Assembly (NCBI RefSeq): GCF_900217795.1
Contig: NZ_OBMQ01000002.1
Span: 299,025-363,024, forward strand
Source of the DNA: Ureibacillus xyleni
GTDB lineage: Bacteria; Bacillota; Bacilli; Bacillales_A; Planococcaceae
Reading direction: 5' to 3'
DNA length: 64,000 nt
Shown: piece after piece, positions 56,438 to 64,000 of the stretch
How positions within the stretch are numbered: the stretch's first letter is position 1
Layout: every line of letters starts with the position of its first letter
The notes under the pieces: model-generated
Told to the model about the DNA's origin: nothing
The model's database searches: none
Seen by the model: the letters and a program-made list of their open reading frames with translations, nothing else
Position numbers and translations under genes: made by a program

Positions 56438-57322
56438 ATGGTTTCAAATTCAGTGGAAATGAAAACAGTAGAAGAAAAGGCAGTTGGACCGTGGAAAGTA
56501 GCATGGCAAAGCTTTAAAAAAAGTAAAGCAGCTCTTGTCGGAACAGCAATCGTTCTATTTTTTATCCTTTTAGCTCTATTTGGTCCTCTTGTTGCACCGC
56601 AAGATATAAATGACCAAAATTTAAGTGTTCGTCTACTTCCTCCATCTGGTGAATATTGGTTTGGTACCGACGATTTTGGAAGGGATATTTTCTCCCGTAT
56701 TGTTCATGGTGCTAGAATTTCATTAGCTGTAGGCTTCCTATCTGTTGTAATGTCAGCCGTCGTAGGTAGTTTTCTAGGCATTATTGCAGGATATTATGGC
56801 CGTATGTTAGATACAATCATATCTCGTATTTTTGATATCATGCTAGCATTTCCAAGTATATTGCTAGCAATTGCCATTGTCTCAATTTTAGGGCCATCTT
56901 TACAAAATGCCTTAATTGCAATCGCGATTATCAATATACCGAATTTCGGCCGTTTAATACGTTCCAAAGTATTAAGTGTAAAGGAAGAAGAATATATTGT
57001 TGCGGCTAGAGCAATCGGCATGAAAGATTCGCGAATATTATTAAGACATATTTTGCCGAATTCCTTTTCACCAGTGATTGTGCAGGGAACATTAGCGATA
57101 GCTACTGCAATTATTGAAGCAGCTGCTTTAAGTTTCTTGGGGCTAGGCGCAGTTGCACCACAACCGGAATGGGGCAAAATGTTATCAGATGCGCGAGTAC
57201 ACTTAATGACAGCTCCATGGACCATGATTTTTCCTGGACTCGCTATTATGCTAACGGTTCTCGGGTTTAATTTAATGGGTGATGGATTACGAGATGCTTT
57301 AGATCCAAAGATGAAAAATTAA
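56438..57322 (+). CDS. peptide ABC transporter permease (DppC/OppC)
   Basis: A 294-residue partner permease. An N-terminal cytoplasmic stretch precedes the first helix (ALVGTAIVLFFILLALFGP). The periplasmic segment FGTDDFGRDIFSRIVHGARISL is highly conserved, and the EAA loop reads VAARAIGMKDSRILLRHILPN. An AGAAGGGGGCG ribosome site lies 20 bases after the dppB stop. Last gene of the locus. Confidence 0.93.
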   Translation: MVSNSVEMKTVEEKAVGPWKVAWQSFKKSKAALVGTAIVLFFILLALFGPLVAPQDINDQNLSVRLLPPSGEYWFGTDDFGRDIFSRIVHGARISLAVGFLSVVMSAVVGSFLGIIAGYYGRMLDTIISRIFDIMLAFPSILLAIAIVSILGPSLQNALIAIAIINIPNFGRLIRSKVLSVKEEEYIVAARAIGMKDSRILLRHILPNSFSPVIVQGTLAIATAIIEAAALSFLGLGAVAPQPEWGKMLSDARVHLMTAPWTMIFPGLAIMLTVLGFNLMGDGLRDALDPKMKN

Positions 57323-57323
57323 G

Positions 57324-57364
57324 AAAAGGGTGAGCCAATTCACTAATGGCTCACCCTTATTTTA
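57324..57364. terminator. bidirectional terminator
   Basis: An 11-bp perfect stem AAGGGTGAGCC/GGCTCACCCTT with T-rich right flank and A-rich left flank between convergent genes. Confidence 0.9.
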
Positions 57365-58450
57365 ATAAAATCCTTCTTCTAAATCAGAGTTTTTTTCATT
57401 ACCGTGGTAACTACGATAAGATACAATTAGCGTATCCAAGTGTTGTAAATTTTCTTCGTAATCTAAAAGTCTTGAGAAAATGTAAAACAAGTGATAGCTT
57501 GAAAATTCTTCTTCACTTTCACGGTCTTGCTCATAAGCAATTTGTTGTATTAATTGGTCCATGACTTCTGCATGTTTATTATCTTCTTCATCCACCCACT
57601 TGGAATGCTCAGGCTTTAGTTTACCAGTGAATTTTAATAACAGTTGTTCATGGAAAGTAAGGAGAAAATCTAATCTCTCCTGAACCATTGTCTTAAAGTG
57701 AGTAGGTAAGTTTGCAATTTCATTCTCATGCTTGTGTAAACGATGAAGTAATTCTAAGCTTTTCTTAGTGGTTGTAATCATTTGACGATAAATAACTAGT
57801 TTTCTTGCTTGGACATATCGTTTTTTCTTTGTATAGTGACGTTCTTCTTTATAAAAGTCATACATATTTCCAACTTCAGTAAGTCGACTATCAAATTTTG
57901 ATAGCGCAATTTTAGTTGATGTATGTTCCGATGCTTGTCTTGCGGCGAGTCTGGTCCAACGAATAATATCGTCTTGTAGCGAATCAATCATTTTAAAAAG
58001 TTTAATCTCATATTTTGGCGGAATAAACACTAGATTCACGATAAATGCTGCAAAAACCCCGACCATTACCGTCACAAAACGAATAACCCCAAACTCTAAA
58101 AAGTCGTTCCCTTCATATACCATGATGGCAACAACGGTAACAAGAGCAAGTGACATCGAACTATCCAAGTTGAATTTTCGCATTAAGGCAATTACAATGA
58201 TTGCTGCGATTCCAATTGCTACGATATGATGACCAAACGATAAACCGAAAATGACAGCTATAGTTGCACCGATAAAATTCCCTTGTATTTGCTCAACAAT
58301 AGATAAGTAGGACCTATAAATCGATGGTTGAATGGCAAATATTGCTGCAATACCAGCAAAAACAGGTGAAGGTAAGTTAAATATTTCTGCAAGAAAAAGC
58401 GCAAAGACAATTGCAACCCCTGTTTTTAAAACGCGGGCACCTACTTGCAT
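57362..58450 (-). CDS. ygaE: FUSC/aromatic acid exporter family membrane protein (YgaE)
   Basis: A 362-residue protein. About six N-terminal transmembrane helices (VGARVLKTGVAIVFALFLAEIF, VFAGIAAIFAIQPSIYRSY) are followed by a long helical cytoplasmic domain from about residue 150. This is the DUF939/FUSC layout seen in aromatic-acid exporters and in B. subtilis YgaE at the same location. The substrate is unknown. GAGAGGG precedes ATG. Confidence 0.85.
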   Translation of the reverse strand: MQVGARVLKTGVAIVFALFLAEIFNLPSPVFAGIAAIFAIQPSIYRSYLSIVEQIQGNFIGATIAVIFGLSFGHHIVAIGIAAIIVIALMRKFNLDSSMSLALVTVVAIMVYEGNDFLEFGVIRFVTVMVGVFAAFIVNLVFIPPKYEIKLFKMIDSLQDDIIRWTRLAARQASEHTSTKIALSKFDSRLTEVGNMYDFYKEERHYTKKKRYVQARKLVIYRQMITTTKKSLELLHRLHKHENEIANLPTHFKTMVQERLDFLLTFHEQLLLKFTGKLKPEHSKWVDEEDNKHAEVMDQLIQQIAYEQDRESEEEFSSYHLFYIFSRLLDYEENLQHLDTLIVSYRSYHGNEKNSDLEEGFY

Positions 58451-58532
58451 TAAAAGTTCGCCCTCTCTTTCAAATTCAATTATTAGAAATTAAAACTTTA
58501 CCCAATTATATCGACTTAGTCAACGTCAATTT

Positions 58533-59822
58533 TTATACTAACTTTGAGAAAGCATAATCAACTGCAGCAATCGTTTCGACAATATCTTCTTCTTTATGTT
58601 CTGTCGTTAAGAACCAAGCTTCGTATTTAGAAGGTGCTAAATTAACCCCTTTTTCTAACATCAATTTAAAGAAGCGACCGAACATTTCACCATCTGAATT
58701 CTCAGCTTGCTCATAGTTTTCTACTTTTTCATTCGTAAAGTAAACTGTGAGCGCCCCTTTTAAACGGTTCACTGTAATCGTAACCCCGTGTTTTTCAGCA
58801 GCTTCTAAAATACCCTTTTCTAAAATCCCGCCTAAGCGATCCATTTCCTCATAAACGCCCGGTTGTTTTAAGACTTCTAGGCATGCAATTCCTGCTAACA
58901 TAGACGCCGGATTTCCTGCCATTGTTCCTGCTTGATATGCAGGGCCTAATGGAGCAACTGTTTCCATAATTTCTTTACGTCCACCATAAGCCCCAATTGG
59001 TAAGCCACCACCAATGATTTTACCCATTGCAGTTAAGTCGGGTGTTAAACCTAGTAAATCTTGTGCAGCGCCATAGTGGAATCGGAATGCGGTAATTACT
59101 TCATCGTGAATTGTAAGCGCGCCTTTTTCTTTTGCTACCGCATGAACGTATTCCAGGAAGCCTGGGTTTGGTTGAACAATTCCAAAGTTCCCTACGATTG
59201 GTTCGATTAAAATGGCAGCAACTTCATCCCCCCATTTATCGATAGCTAATTGGAATTGTTCTTTATTATTGAAAGGAACAGTAATAACTTCCGTTGCTAC
59301 AGCGACCGGAACCCCTGCTGAATCAGGTGAACCAAGTGTTGCTGGGCCAGAACCCGCTGCTACTAATACTTGGTCAAAATGTCCGTGGTAACAGCCGGCA
59401 AATTTAATAATTTTTGTACGTCCTGTATAAGCGCGGGCTACACGTACAGTTGTCATAACTGCTTCAGTACCAGAGTTTGTGAAACGTACTTTATCTAATG
59501 AAGGAATCGCCTCTTTTAGCATTTTTGCAAATTTTACTTCATGTTCTGTCGGTGTTCCAAACAGTACGCCTGTTTCCGCTGCATGAGCAATCGCTTTTGC
59601 AATATGAGGATGACCAAAGCCCGTGATGATTGGTCCGTAAGCTGCTAAATAATCAATGTAACGATTTCCGTCCACATCCCAAAAATAAGGTCCTTTTCCT
59701 TTTGCCATCACAACCGGAGCGCCGCCGCCAACCGCTTTATAAGACCGTGATGGACTATTCACCCCACCTACGATATGTTCGAGTGCTTCGTTATATACTT
59801 CTTGTGATTTTGTATGATTCAT
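58533..59822 (-). CDS. gsaB: glutamate-1-semialdehyde 2,1-aminomutase GsaB
   Basis: A 429-residue PLP enzyme that makes 5-aminolevulinate for haem. It has GGVNSPSRS, the [18 protein letters not shown] phosphate region, HDEVITAFR (PLP-ring Asp-type site) and the PLP lysine in [14 protein letters not shown]. It is the gsaB paralogue by location next to ygaF-perR; the hem-operon hemL lies elsewhere. ATG 59822 (minus) follows AGGAGG. Confidence 0.94.
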   Translation of the reverse strand: MNHTKSQEVYNEALEHIVGGVNSPSRSYKAVGGGAPVVMAKGKGPYFWDVDGNRYIDYLAAYGPIITGFGHPHIAKAIAHAAETGVLFGTPTEHEVKFAKMLKEAIPSLDKVRFTNSGTEAVMTTVRVARAYTGRTKIIKFAGCYHGHFDQVLVAAGSGPATLGSPDSAGVPVAVATEVITVPFNNKEQFQLAIDKWGDEVAAILIEPIVGNFGIVQPNPGFLEYVHAVAKEKGALTIHDEVITAFRFHYGAAQDLLGLTPDLTAMGKIIGGGLPIGAYGGRKEIMETVAPLGPAYQAGTMAGNPASMLAGIACLEVLKQPGVYEEMDRLGGILEKGILEAAEKHGVTITVNRLKGALTVYFTNEKVENYEQAENSDGEMFGRFFKLMLEKGVNLAPSKYEAWFLTTEHKEEDIVETIAAVDYAFSKLV

Positions 59823-59935
59823 TTGTATCCTCCTAAACTTATTCACATCTATTGTAGTCCTATTCTTCCATGAACGCCAAAGAATTGAAACTCATTCTTC
59901 GGTTATGTAGGATAATGAAAAAGGGAGGAATTAAA

Positions 59936-60406
59936 ATGACATTAGAAAATACAAAAGCACCAGATTTTACTTTATTAAATGAAAAGGAAGAACAGATAAG
60001 TTTAAGTAACTATCGTGGGAAAAAAGTTGTCCTTTATTTCTATCCAAAAGATATGACACCGGGTTGTACGACGGAAGCTTGTGATTTTCGCGACCAACAT
60101 GAAGAATTCTCTGGATTAAATGCTGTAATACTGGGAGTTAGTGGAGACACTGCTGCAAAACATACAAAGTTTATCGAGAAATATGGCCTGCCATTTTCGT
60201 TATTGGTGGATGAAGACCATAGTGTGGCAGAAAAATATGGCGTATGGGTACTAAAGAAAATGTATGGGAAAGAATTCATGGGTATTGAACGTTCGACTTT
60301 TTTAATTAACGAAGAAGGAATCGTTGAAAAAGAATGGCGCAAAGTGAAAGTAAAAAATCATATTGAAGAGGTATTGTCGTATTTACGTGAAGGAGAAAAA
60401 GCATAA
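59936..60406 (+). CDS. bcp: thiol peroxidase Bcp (YgaF)
   Basis: A 156-residue thioredoxin-dependent peroxiredoxin that reduces H2O2 and organic peroxides. Peroxidatic Cys44 and resolving Cys49 are in DMTPGCTTEACDFRD (atypical 2-Cys). GVSGDTAAKH and ERSTFLINEEG follow. ATG 59936 follows GGGAGG. Its TAA overlaps the next ATG (TAATG), so the dehydrogenase is translationally coupled. It lies close to perR, as ygaF does in B. subtilis. Confidence 0.93.
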   Translation: MTLENTKAPDFTLLNEKEEQISLSNYRGKKVVLYFYPKDMTPGCTTEACDFRDQHEEFSGLNAVILGVSGDTAAKHTKFIEKYGLPFSLLVDEDHSVAEKYGVWVLKKMYGKEFMGIERSTFLINEEGIVEKEWRKVKVKNHIEEVLSYLREGEKA

Positions 60407-61353
60407 TGCTAGTTTATTTTACATTCGATTCACGACCAGATTTACAACAACAGTTACTAGATCAGTTTCCTCAAGTAACATTCGTTTTTCATAATGAGAT
60501 TGATAATAATGTGTTAGCGCAAGCGGATGTTATCGTTACATATGGTGAAGATTTAACAGAAGACCATATTGATATCGCACAAAATCTAAAATGGATTTTT
60601 GTCGCATCTGCAGGTGTAGAAATGATGCCCCACGAAAAAATTGCCGAGCGTAATATTTTAGTTTCAAATGTGCGCGGTATTCATAAGAAACCTATGGCAG
60701 AATCCGTTTTAGCGCATATTTTATCTTTAAAAAGGTCTTTACCATATATTTATAATAATCAACGGAACCGAGTTTGGAATAAAAGAGGCGGTAACCCAAG
60801 TGAACTAAATGGCAATACGGCATTAATTATTGGTCCTGGTGCAATTGGGGCAGAACTGGGTCGAATCTTACAAGCGTTCGAGGTTTATACGATAGGCTGT
60901 AATCGAAGTGGCGAACCTGCTCCTTATATGAACGAAACATATCGGATTAGTGACTTAAAAAATCATTTATCAAAAGCGGATATTGTGATCTCTATATTGC
61001 CAAGTACACCAGAAACAAAGCATTTATTACAGTATGAGCATTTTCAGTTAATGAAAGAAAGTGCTATCTTCATGAACTTTGGCCGTGGAGATTTAGTAGA
61101 GACCGATTTATTAATACGAGTTCTTGAAGAAAAATTAATTGGTCATGCTGTGTTGGACGTTTTTGAGGTAGAACCACTCCCATCGAATAGTAAGCTGTGG
61201 GATCTAGACAATATAACGATATCTCCTCATTGCTCAAGTCACTCAATCAGATATTTAGAACGAAGCTTTGAGATTTTTGTCCCAAGTTTAGCTAAATGGC
61301 TAAGAGGAGAAACAGATTTAGTGAATAAGATGGACATTTTACGGGGGTATTGA
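60406..61353 (+). CDS. D-isomer-specific 2-hydroxyacid dehydrogenase
   Basis: A 315-residue NAD(P)-dependent dehydrogenase. An N-terminal substrate-binding lobe with VASAGVEMMPHEKIAERNI is followed by the Rossmann domain (ALIIGPGAIGAELGRILQAF, a GxGxxG variant). The catalytic Arg is in NFGRGDLVETD and Glu/His are in DVFEVEPLPSNSKLWDLDN with SPHCSSHS. The loop is the short GPGAIG form seen in glyoxylate/hydroxypyruvate reductases. It is coupled to bcp and not in the B. subtilis version of this locus. Confidence 0.88.
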   Translation: MLVYFTFDSRPDLQQQLLDQFPQVTFVFHNEIDNNVLAQADVIVTYGEDLTEDHIDIAQNLKWIFVASAGVEMMPHEKIAERNILVSNVRGIHKKPMAESVLAHILSLKRSLPYIYNNQRNRVWNKRGGNPSELNGNTALIIGPGAIGAELGRILQAFEVYTIGCNRSGEPAPYMNETYRISDLKNHLSKADIVISILPSTPETKHLLQYEHFQLMKESAIFMNFGRGDLVETDLLIRVLEEKLIGHAVLDVFEVEPLPSNSKLWDLDNITISPHCSSHSIRYLERSFEIFVPSLAKWLRGETDLVNKMDILRGY

Positions 61354-61458
61354 GAATATATTAGAATGATTATAAATCAATATTTTATAAAAAATATCGA
61401 TTTTTTATGAATATTTAATGGAAATGAACGTAAAGTAACATTGTAAAGTAAGGAAATG

Positions 61459-61487
61459 TTGACTAGGACAAATATATTCGTTAAACT
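61459..61487 (+). promoter_or_regulatory. sigma-A promoter of perR
   Basis: TTGACT (61459-61464), 17-bp spacer, TAAACT (61482-61487). Confidence 0.75.
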
Positions 61488-61489
61488 AT

Positions 61490-61504
61490 TTATAACTATT
61501 ATAA
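61490..61504. promoter_or_regulatory. PerR box (autoregulation of perR)
   Basis: TTATAACTATTATAA matches the PerR consensus TTATAATNATTATAA at all but one informative position. It sits 3 bases after the -10, over the start site, so PerR should repress its own gene until peroxide oxidises it. Confidence 0.85.
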
Positions 61505-61537
61505 AGTAAGAATTTTTATGAAAAGAGGTGCATGGCG

Positions 61538-61984
61538 ATGTCTGAACTGCATTTAAAAGATGCGCTAGACACGTTAAAGACAACAGGTGTAAGAATTACT
61601 CCGCAGCGTCATGCTATTTTGGAATATTTAATCGAATCAATGACTCATCCGACTGCTGATGAAATATACAAAGCATTAGAAGGAAAGTTCCCTAACATGA
61701 GTGTTGCAACGGTTTACAATAACTTACGTGTATTCCGTGAAGCTGGCCTTGTAAAAGAACTAACTTATGGTGATGCGGCAAGCAGATTTGATTTTGTAAC
61801 GAATGATCATTACCATATGATCTGTCAAGGCTGTGGTAAGATTGTCGATTTCCATTATCCAGGTTTAAATGAAGTGGAGCAATTTGCATCACATGTAACT
61901 GGCTTCAAAGTACATTCACATCGCCTTGAAGTGTATGGTACATGCCAAGAATGTCTTGAAAGTGCTGGAAAACAAGTATTATAA
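61538..61984 (+). CDS. perR: peroxide-responsive repressor PerR
   Basis: A 148-residue Fur-family repressor. With the start at 61538, the regulatory metal ligands fall at H37, D85, H91, H93 and D104, and the structural zinc cysteines at C96, C99, C136 and C139, the same numbering as B. subtilis PerR. That alignment decides the start over ATG 61532, which is also too close to AGAGGTG. H37 and H91 are the histidines oxidised on peroxide sensing. Confidence 0.95.
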   Translation: MSELHLKDALDTLKTTGVRITPQRHAILEYLIESMTHPTADEIYKALEGKFPNMSVATVYNNLRVFREAGLVKELTYGDAASRFDFVTNDHYHMICQGCGKIVDFHYPGLNEVEQFASHVTGFKVHSHRLEVYGTCQECLESAGKQVL

Positions 61985-61989
61985 ACAAG

Positions 61990-62022
61990 AATCCTAGTGG
62001 TATTATACTGCTAGGTTTTTTA
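61990..62022 (+). terminator. perR terminator
   Basis: CCTAG...GGTAT/ATACT...CTAGG hairpin plus TTTTTT after perR. Confidence 0.8.
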
Positions 62023-62041
62023 TTTGCAATTTAGTGTGCAC

Positions 62042-62077
62042 AAAAAAAGGCCAACTTTCTTAGAAGTGACCTTTTTC
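62042..62077 (-). terminator. ygzB terminator
   Basis: On the minus strand AAAAAGGTCACTT pairs with AAGTTGGCCTTTTT (one bulge) and is followed by T's, just after the ygzB stop. Confidence 0.75.
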
Positions 62078-62084
62078 ATCATTA

Positions 62085-62438
62085 TTATTTTTTTTGATTA
62101 TTGTATGATTCATCAAACTCTTTACCTTCTAGCGTTGGATCGAGAGTTAAAGGCTCATTACAATACATGCACATATCAACTCGACCTAAAACTTTTGTAT
62201 GTTTTCCACAACTTGGACAAACAACTTGAACTGCACGAGTAGAGAGTAACCCAATCCATCCATATACAACGGTACTTCCAATAATACAAAGTAAGCCTAT
62301 TGTCATAAAGATTAAAACTAAAATTTGATGTTCGCGGAAGAAAATTGCCCCATACATGATTACAAACCCAATGAAAATTAATGAAAGAGCAAACGAACGA
62401 ATTTTATTTATTTTGTTTGAATATTTCTTCTTTGCCAT
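62085..62438 (-). CDS. ygzB: UPF0295 protein YgzB
   Basis: A 117-residue protein with a basic N-terminus ([19 protein letters not shown]), two transmembrane helices at about 18-65, and a zinc-ribbon-like tail with [12 protein letters not shown] and CMYCNEPL. It matches YgzB, located between perR and ygxA in B. subtilis; function unknown. ATG 62438 (minus) follows GGGAGGC; upstream in-frame codons lack conservation. Confidence 0.9.
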   Translation of the reverse strand: MAKKKYSNKINKIRSFALSLIFIGFVIMYGAIFFREHQILVLIFMTIGLLCIIGSTVVYGWIGLLSTRAVQVVCPSCGKHTKVLGRVDMCMYCNEPLTLDPTLEGKEFDESYNNQKK

Positions 62439-62644
62439 GTCTGTGCCTCCCAATCTAAAGTCTACTATAACATAGAAACTTTTAATTTGCGGATAGATTG
62501 TATAAACAAAATGAAATTCGTAATCAGACATTAATATAGACAGAAGTAGGCCTGTAATGTAAAGCAAAAAAGTATCATTCCTTAGAAGGAAACTCGCTAT
62601 TAATGTCGAAATTAATTATTGAATCGTAAGTTAGGAGGATTATT

Positions 62645-63550
62645 ATGGAGCACATTTTGCGACCGATTTATCAAGAACGTGCAAGTCAAGCCGAAACATT
62701 AGGTGTTATCCTTGTTACGAAATGTGAAGACACAAAAAGTATTACCGATACATTCGATACAGTTCTACTTATAGTAGTAAAAGAAGCTGAAAACCCGATT
62801 TTTACGAAGCACTATTTACATGAAAATCAAAAAATGGCCATGCACGTAGTTACAGAAACTGTTCTAAATAAATGGCTCTATATTGGCTCGAATAGACGTG
62901 TCGTTGATTGGATTTTCCATGGAAAAGTTATTTTTGACCGAAATGAATACTTACATAATTTAAGAGTAAAGCTACAAGAGTTCCCGTTCTTTGGACGCAA
63001 AATAAAAACAGGTATTCAATTCTCTAAACTCATTCGTCGCTATTTTGAGGGGAAAGAATTTTTTAACAATGGGAATTATTTAGATTCATATAACCATGTA
63101 GTGGATTCACTTCATCACCTTGCCCGATTATCTGTAATTGATAATGGTCTTTATCCTGAAGTAACAGTTTGGTCGCAAGTAAAAAAAATTGAACCTGCCA
63201 TTTATAAACTTTACGAAGAACTAGTCATGAGTTCCGAAAGTCTTGAAAAGAGATTAGAACTTCTATTTTTAGCGATTGAATTTCTTATCAATTCAAGAAC
63301 TCATGATGGAGCGCAACATATCGTCGAGACAATGCTTTCAAAAGAAACGTGGACAATACAAGAACTACATAATCATCCTGAACTAACATACTACTCAATT
63401 GATTTAGAAGTGTTTGTTGAATATTTAATTGATAAAGGTTATATACTTGTTGATCCAACTGTCGCAAAAAGTGAAATGGTATTCCATCGCCATTATTGTG
63501 TAGATAAAGATTTTGCAGAAAAGGAATACAGCCTAAGTATTGATGAATGA
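62645..63550 (+). CDS. ygxA: nucleotidyltransferase-like protein YgxA
   Basis: A 301-residue protein that precedes an rrn operon, as YgxA does in B. subtilis. The N-terminal part resembles a degenerate nucleotidyltransferase domain with DTVLLIVVKE in place of a clear catalytic Asp pair; the middle is helical (YFEGKEFFNNGNYLDSYNHVVDSLHHLARL), like HEPN-type helices. Catalysis is doubtful. GGAGGATT precedes ATG. Confidence 0.88.
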   Translation: MEHILRPIYQERASQAETLGVILVTKCEDTKSITDTFDTVLLIVVKEAENPIFTKHYLHENQKMAMHVVTETVLNKWLYIGSNRRVVDWIFHGKVIFDRNEYLHNLRVKLQEFPFFGRKIKTGIQFSKLIRRYFEGKEFFNNGNYLDSYNHVVDSLHHLARLSVIDNGLYPEVTVWSQVKKIEPAIYKLYEELVMSSESLEKRLELLFLAIEFLINSRTHDGAQHIVETMLSKETWTIQELHNHPELTYYSIDLEVFVEYLIDKGYILVDPTVAKSEMVFHRHYCVDKDFAEKEYSLSIDE

Positions 63551-63552
63551 AC

Positions 63553-63591
63553 TTTTTCGAGTTGGAGAGATTCAGCTCGGAAAATTTTTTT
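63553..63591 (+). terminator. rho-independent terminator before rrn
   Basis: A 9-bp stem TTTTTCGAG/CTCGGAAAA followed by seven T after ygxA. Confidence 0.8.
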
Positions 63592-63602
63592 ATGGAATAG
63601 TG

Positions 63603-63632
63603 TTGACATTTTAGATTTTAATATTGTATTAT
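63603..63632 (+). promoter_or_regulatory. rrn promoter P1
   Basis: Perfect TTGACA (63603-63608), 18-bp spacer, TATTAT (63627-63632). Confidence 0.75.
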
Positions 63633-63698
63633 TATCAACGTCGCTGCTGTAAGGTAGCAATGGAAATATTGAATTAAAGTTTTTATTTTAAAAATATG

Positions 63699-63727
63699 TT
63701 GACATAAGTTTTATAAAGTGTTAACTT
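63699..63727 (+). promoter_or_regulatory. rrn promoter P2
   Basis: Perfect TTGACA (63699-63704), 17-bp spacer, TAACTT (63722-63727). Confidence 0.65.
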
Positions 63728-63762
63728 AGAGAAGTCGCTGAAATTAAGTGATGAAAAACTTG

Positions 63763-63792
63763 TTGACAACGCAATTAAGTTTGCGTTAATAT
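63763..63792 (+). promoter_or_regulatory. rrn promoter P3
   Basis: Perfect TTGACA (63763-63768), 18-bp spacer, TAATAT (63787-63792). A TTTTTAAA boxA-like stretch and the rrn leader follow to 63940; no gene in the leader. Confidence 0.75.
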
Positions 63793-63940
63793 AAAACAGT
63801 TGCTTTTTAAAAGAAGTAATTAAGTAATGAACTTTGAAAACTGAACAACAAAACGTTAATGATTATATTTTCTCATTAATTTGAGAAGAAATTTTGACAT
63901 CAATTTTTGATGCCAGCAAATTTGAGCTTTATCAAATTCT

Positions 63941-64000
63941 TTTATGGAGAGTTTGATCCTGGCTCAGGACGAACGCTGGCGGCGTGCCTAATACATGCAA
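63941..64000 (+). rRNA. 16S ribosomal RNA (5' end, truncated by the window)
   Basis: The last 60 bases start TTTATGGAGAGTTTGATCC and run through the universal 27F region into CTGGCGGCGTGCC, the Firmicutes 16S 5' end. The rest lies beyond the window. Location after ygxA corresponds to rrnD in B. subtilis. The fragment is too short to identify the genus. Confidence 0.97.

Overview
This is an AT-rich chromosomal window from an endospore-forming, motile member of the Bacillales. The best guess is Planococcaceae/Caryophanaceae, near Lysinibacillus or Ureibacillus. Supports are spore genes (pdaA, a gamma-type SASP), motAB, Bacillus-type small proteins (yfkK, yfhH, yfhJ, ygzB), and long synteny with B. 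subtilis from recX through yfhH, yfhJ, yfhP, mutY, sspE, ygaC, ygaD, ygaE, gsaB, ygaF (bcp), perR, ygzB and ygxA into an rrn operon. A probable D-aspartate ligase/aspartate racemase pair fits an L-Lys-D-Asp peptidoglycan, as in Lysinibacillus; the genus is inference. No phage, IS element, CRISPR array or tRNA was seen.

Layout. 1-2.4 kb: end of a molybdenum cofactor operon (moaE, moaD, mobA, moaA, hemerythrin-like). 2.4-5.3 kb: small flavoprotein, small unknown protein, globin-coupled chemoreceptor with a C-terminal CZB-like domain. 5.4-9.3 kb: fatty-acid operon (acyl-CoA dehydrogenase, acyl-CoA ligase, thiolase). 9.5-11.4 kb: ATP-grasp ligase and aspartate racemase. 11.5-18.4 kb: RNA helicase, M29 aminopeptidase, sbcDC. 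18.4-23.7 kb: TPP riboswitch with thiT, methionine aminopeptidase, TspO-like protein, PPK2, GNAT, carbonic anhydrase, and a 46-aa membrane protein. 24.2-27.9 kb: motAB, then psuK-psuG behind a palindromic promoter. 28-33.9 kb: yfkK, YtxH, YihY, a PfeT-type P1B-ATPase with Fur-like boxes, class I fumarase. 34-40.6 kb: MFS transporter, the carboxynorspermidine pathway, TDT-like protein, rlmCD. 40.8-43.1 kb: two tandem FMN riboswitches and ribE-ribB-ribH. 43.2-51 kb: pdaA and the recX-to-ygaD block. 51.3-57.3 kb: peptide ABC transporter locus interrupted by a 52-bp repeat array. 57.4-64 kb: ygaE, gsaB, bcp, a 2-hydroxyacid dehydrogenase, perR, ygzB, ygxA, and the promoters and 5' end of 16S rRNA.

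The most unusual content is non-coding. Four intergenic arrays carry short motifs at near-exact helical spacing: 21 bp at 13989-14039 and 27934-28027, and 52 bp at 45518-45689 and 54987-55350. Others are near-identical FMN aptamers in series, a 33-bp imperfect palindrome over the psuK promoter, a hairpin leader on the carboxynorspermidine operon, and an orphan transcription unit near 34 kb. Most start codons were re-chosen from ribosome binding sites and family alignment, and several are TTG or GTG.
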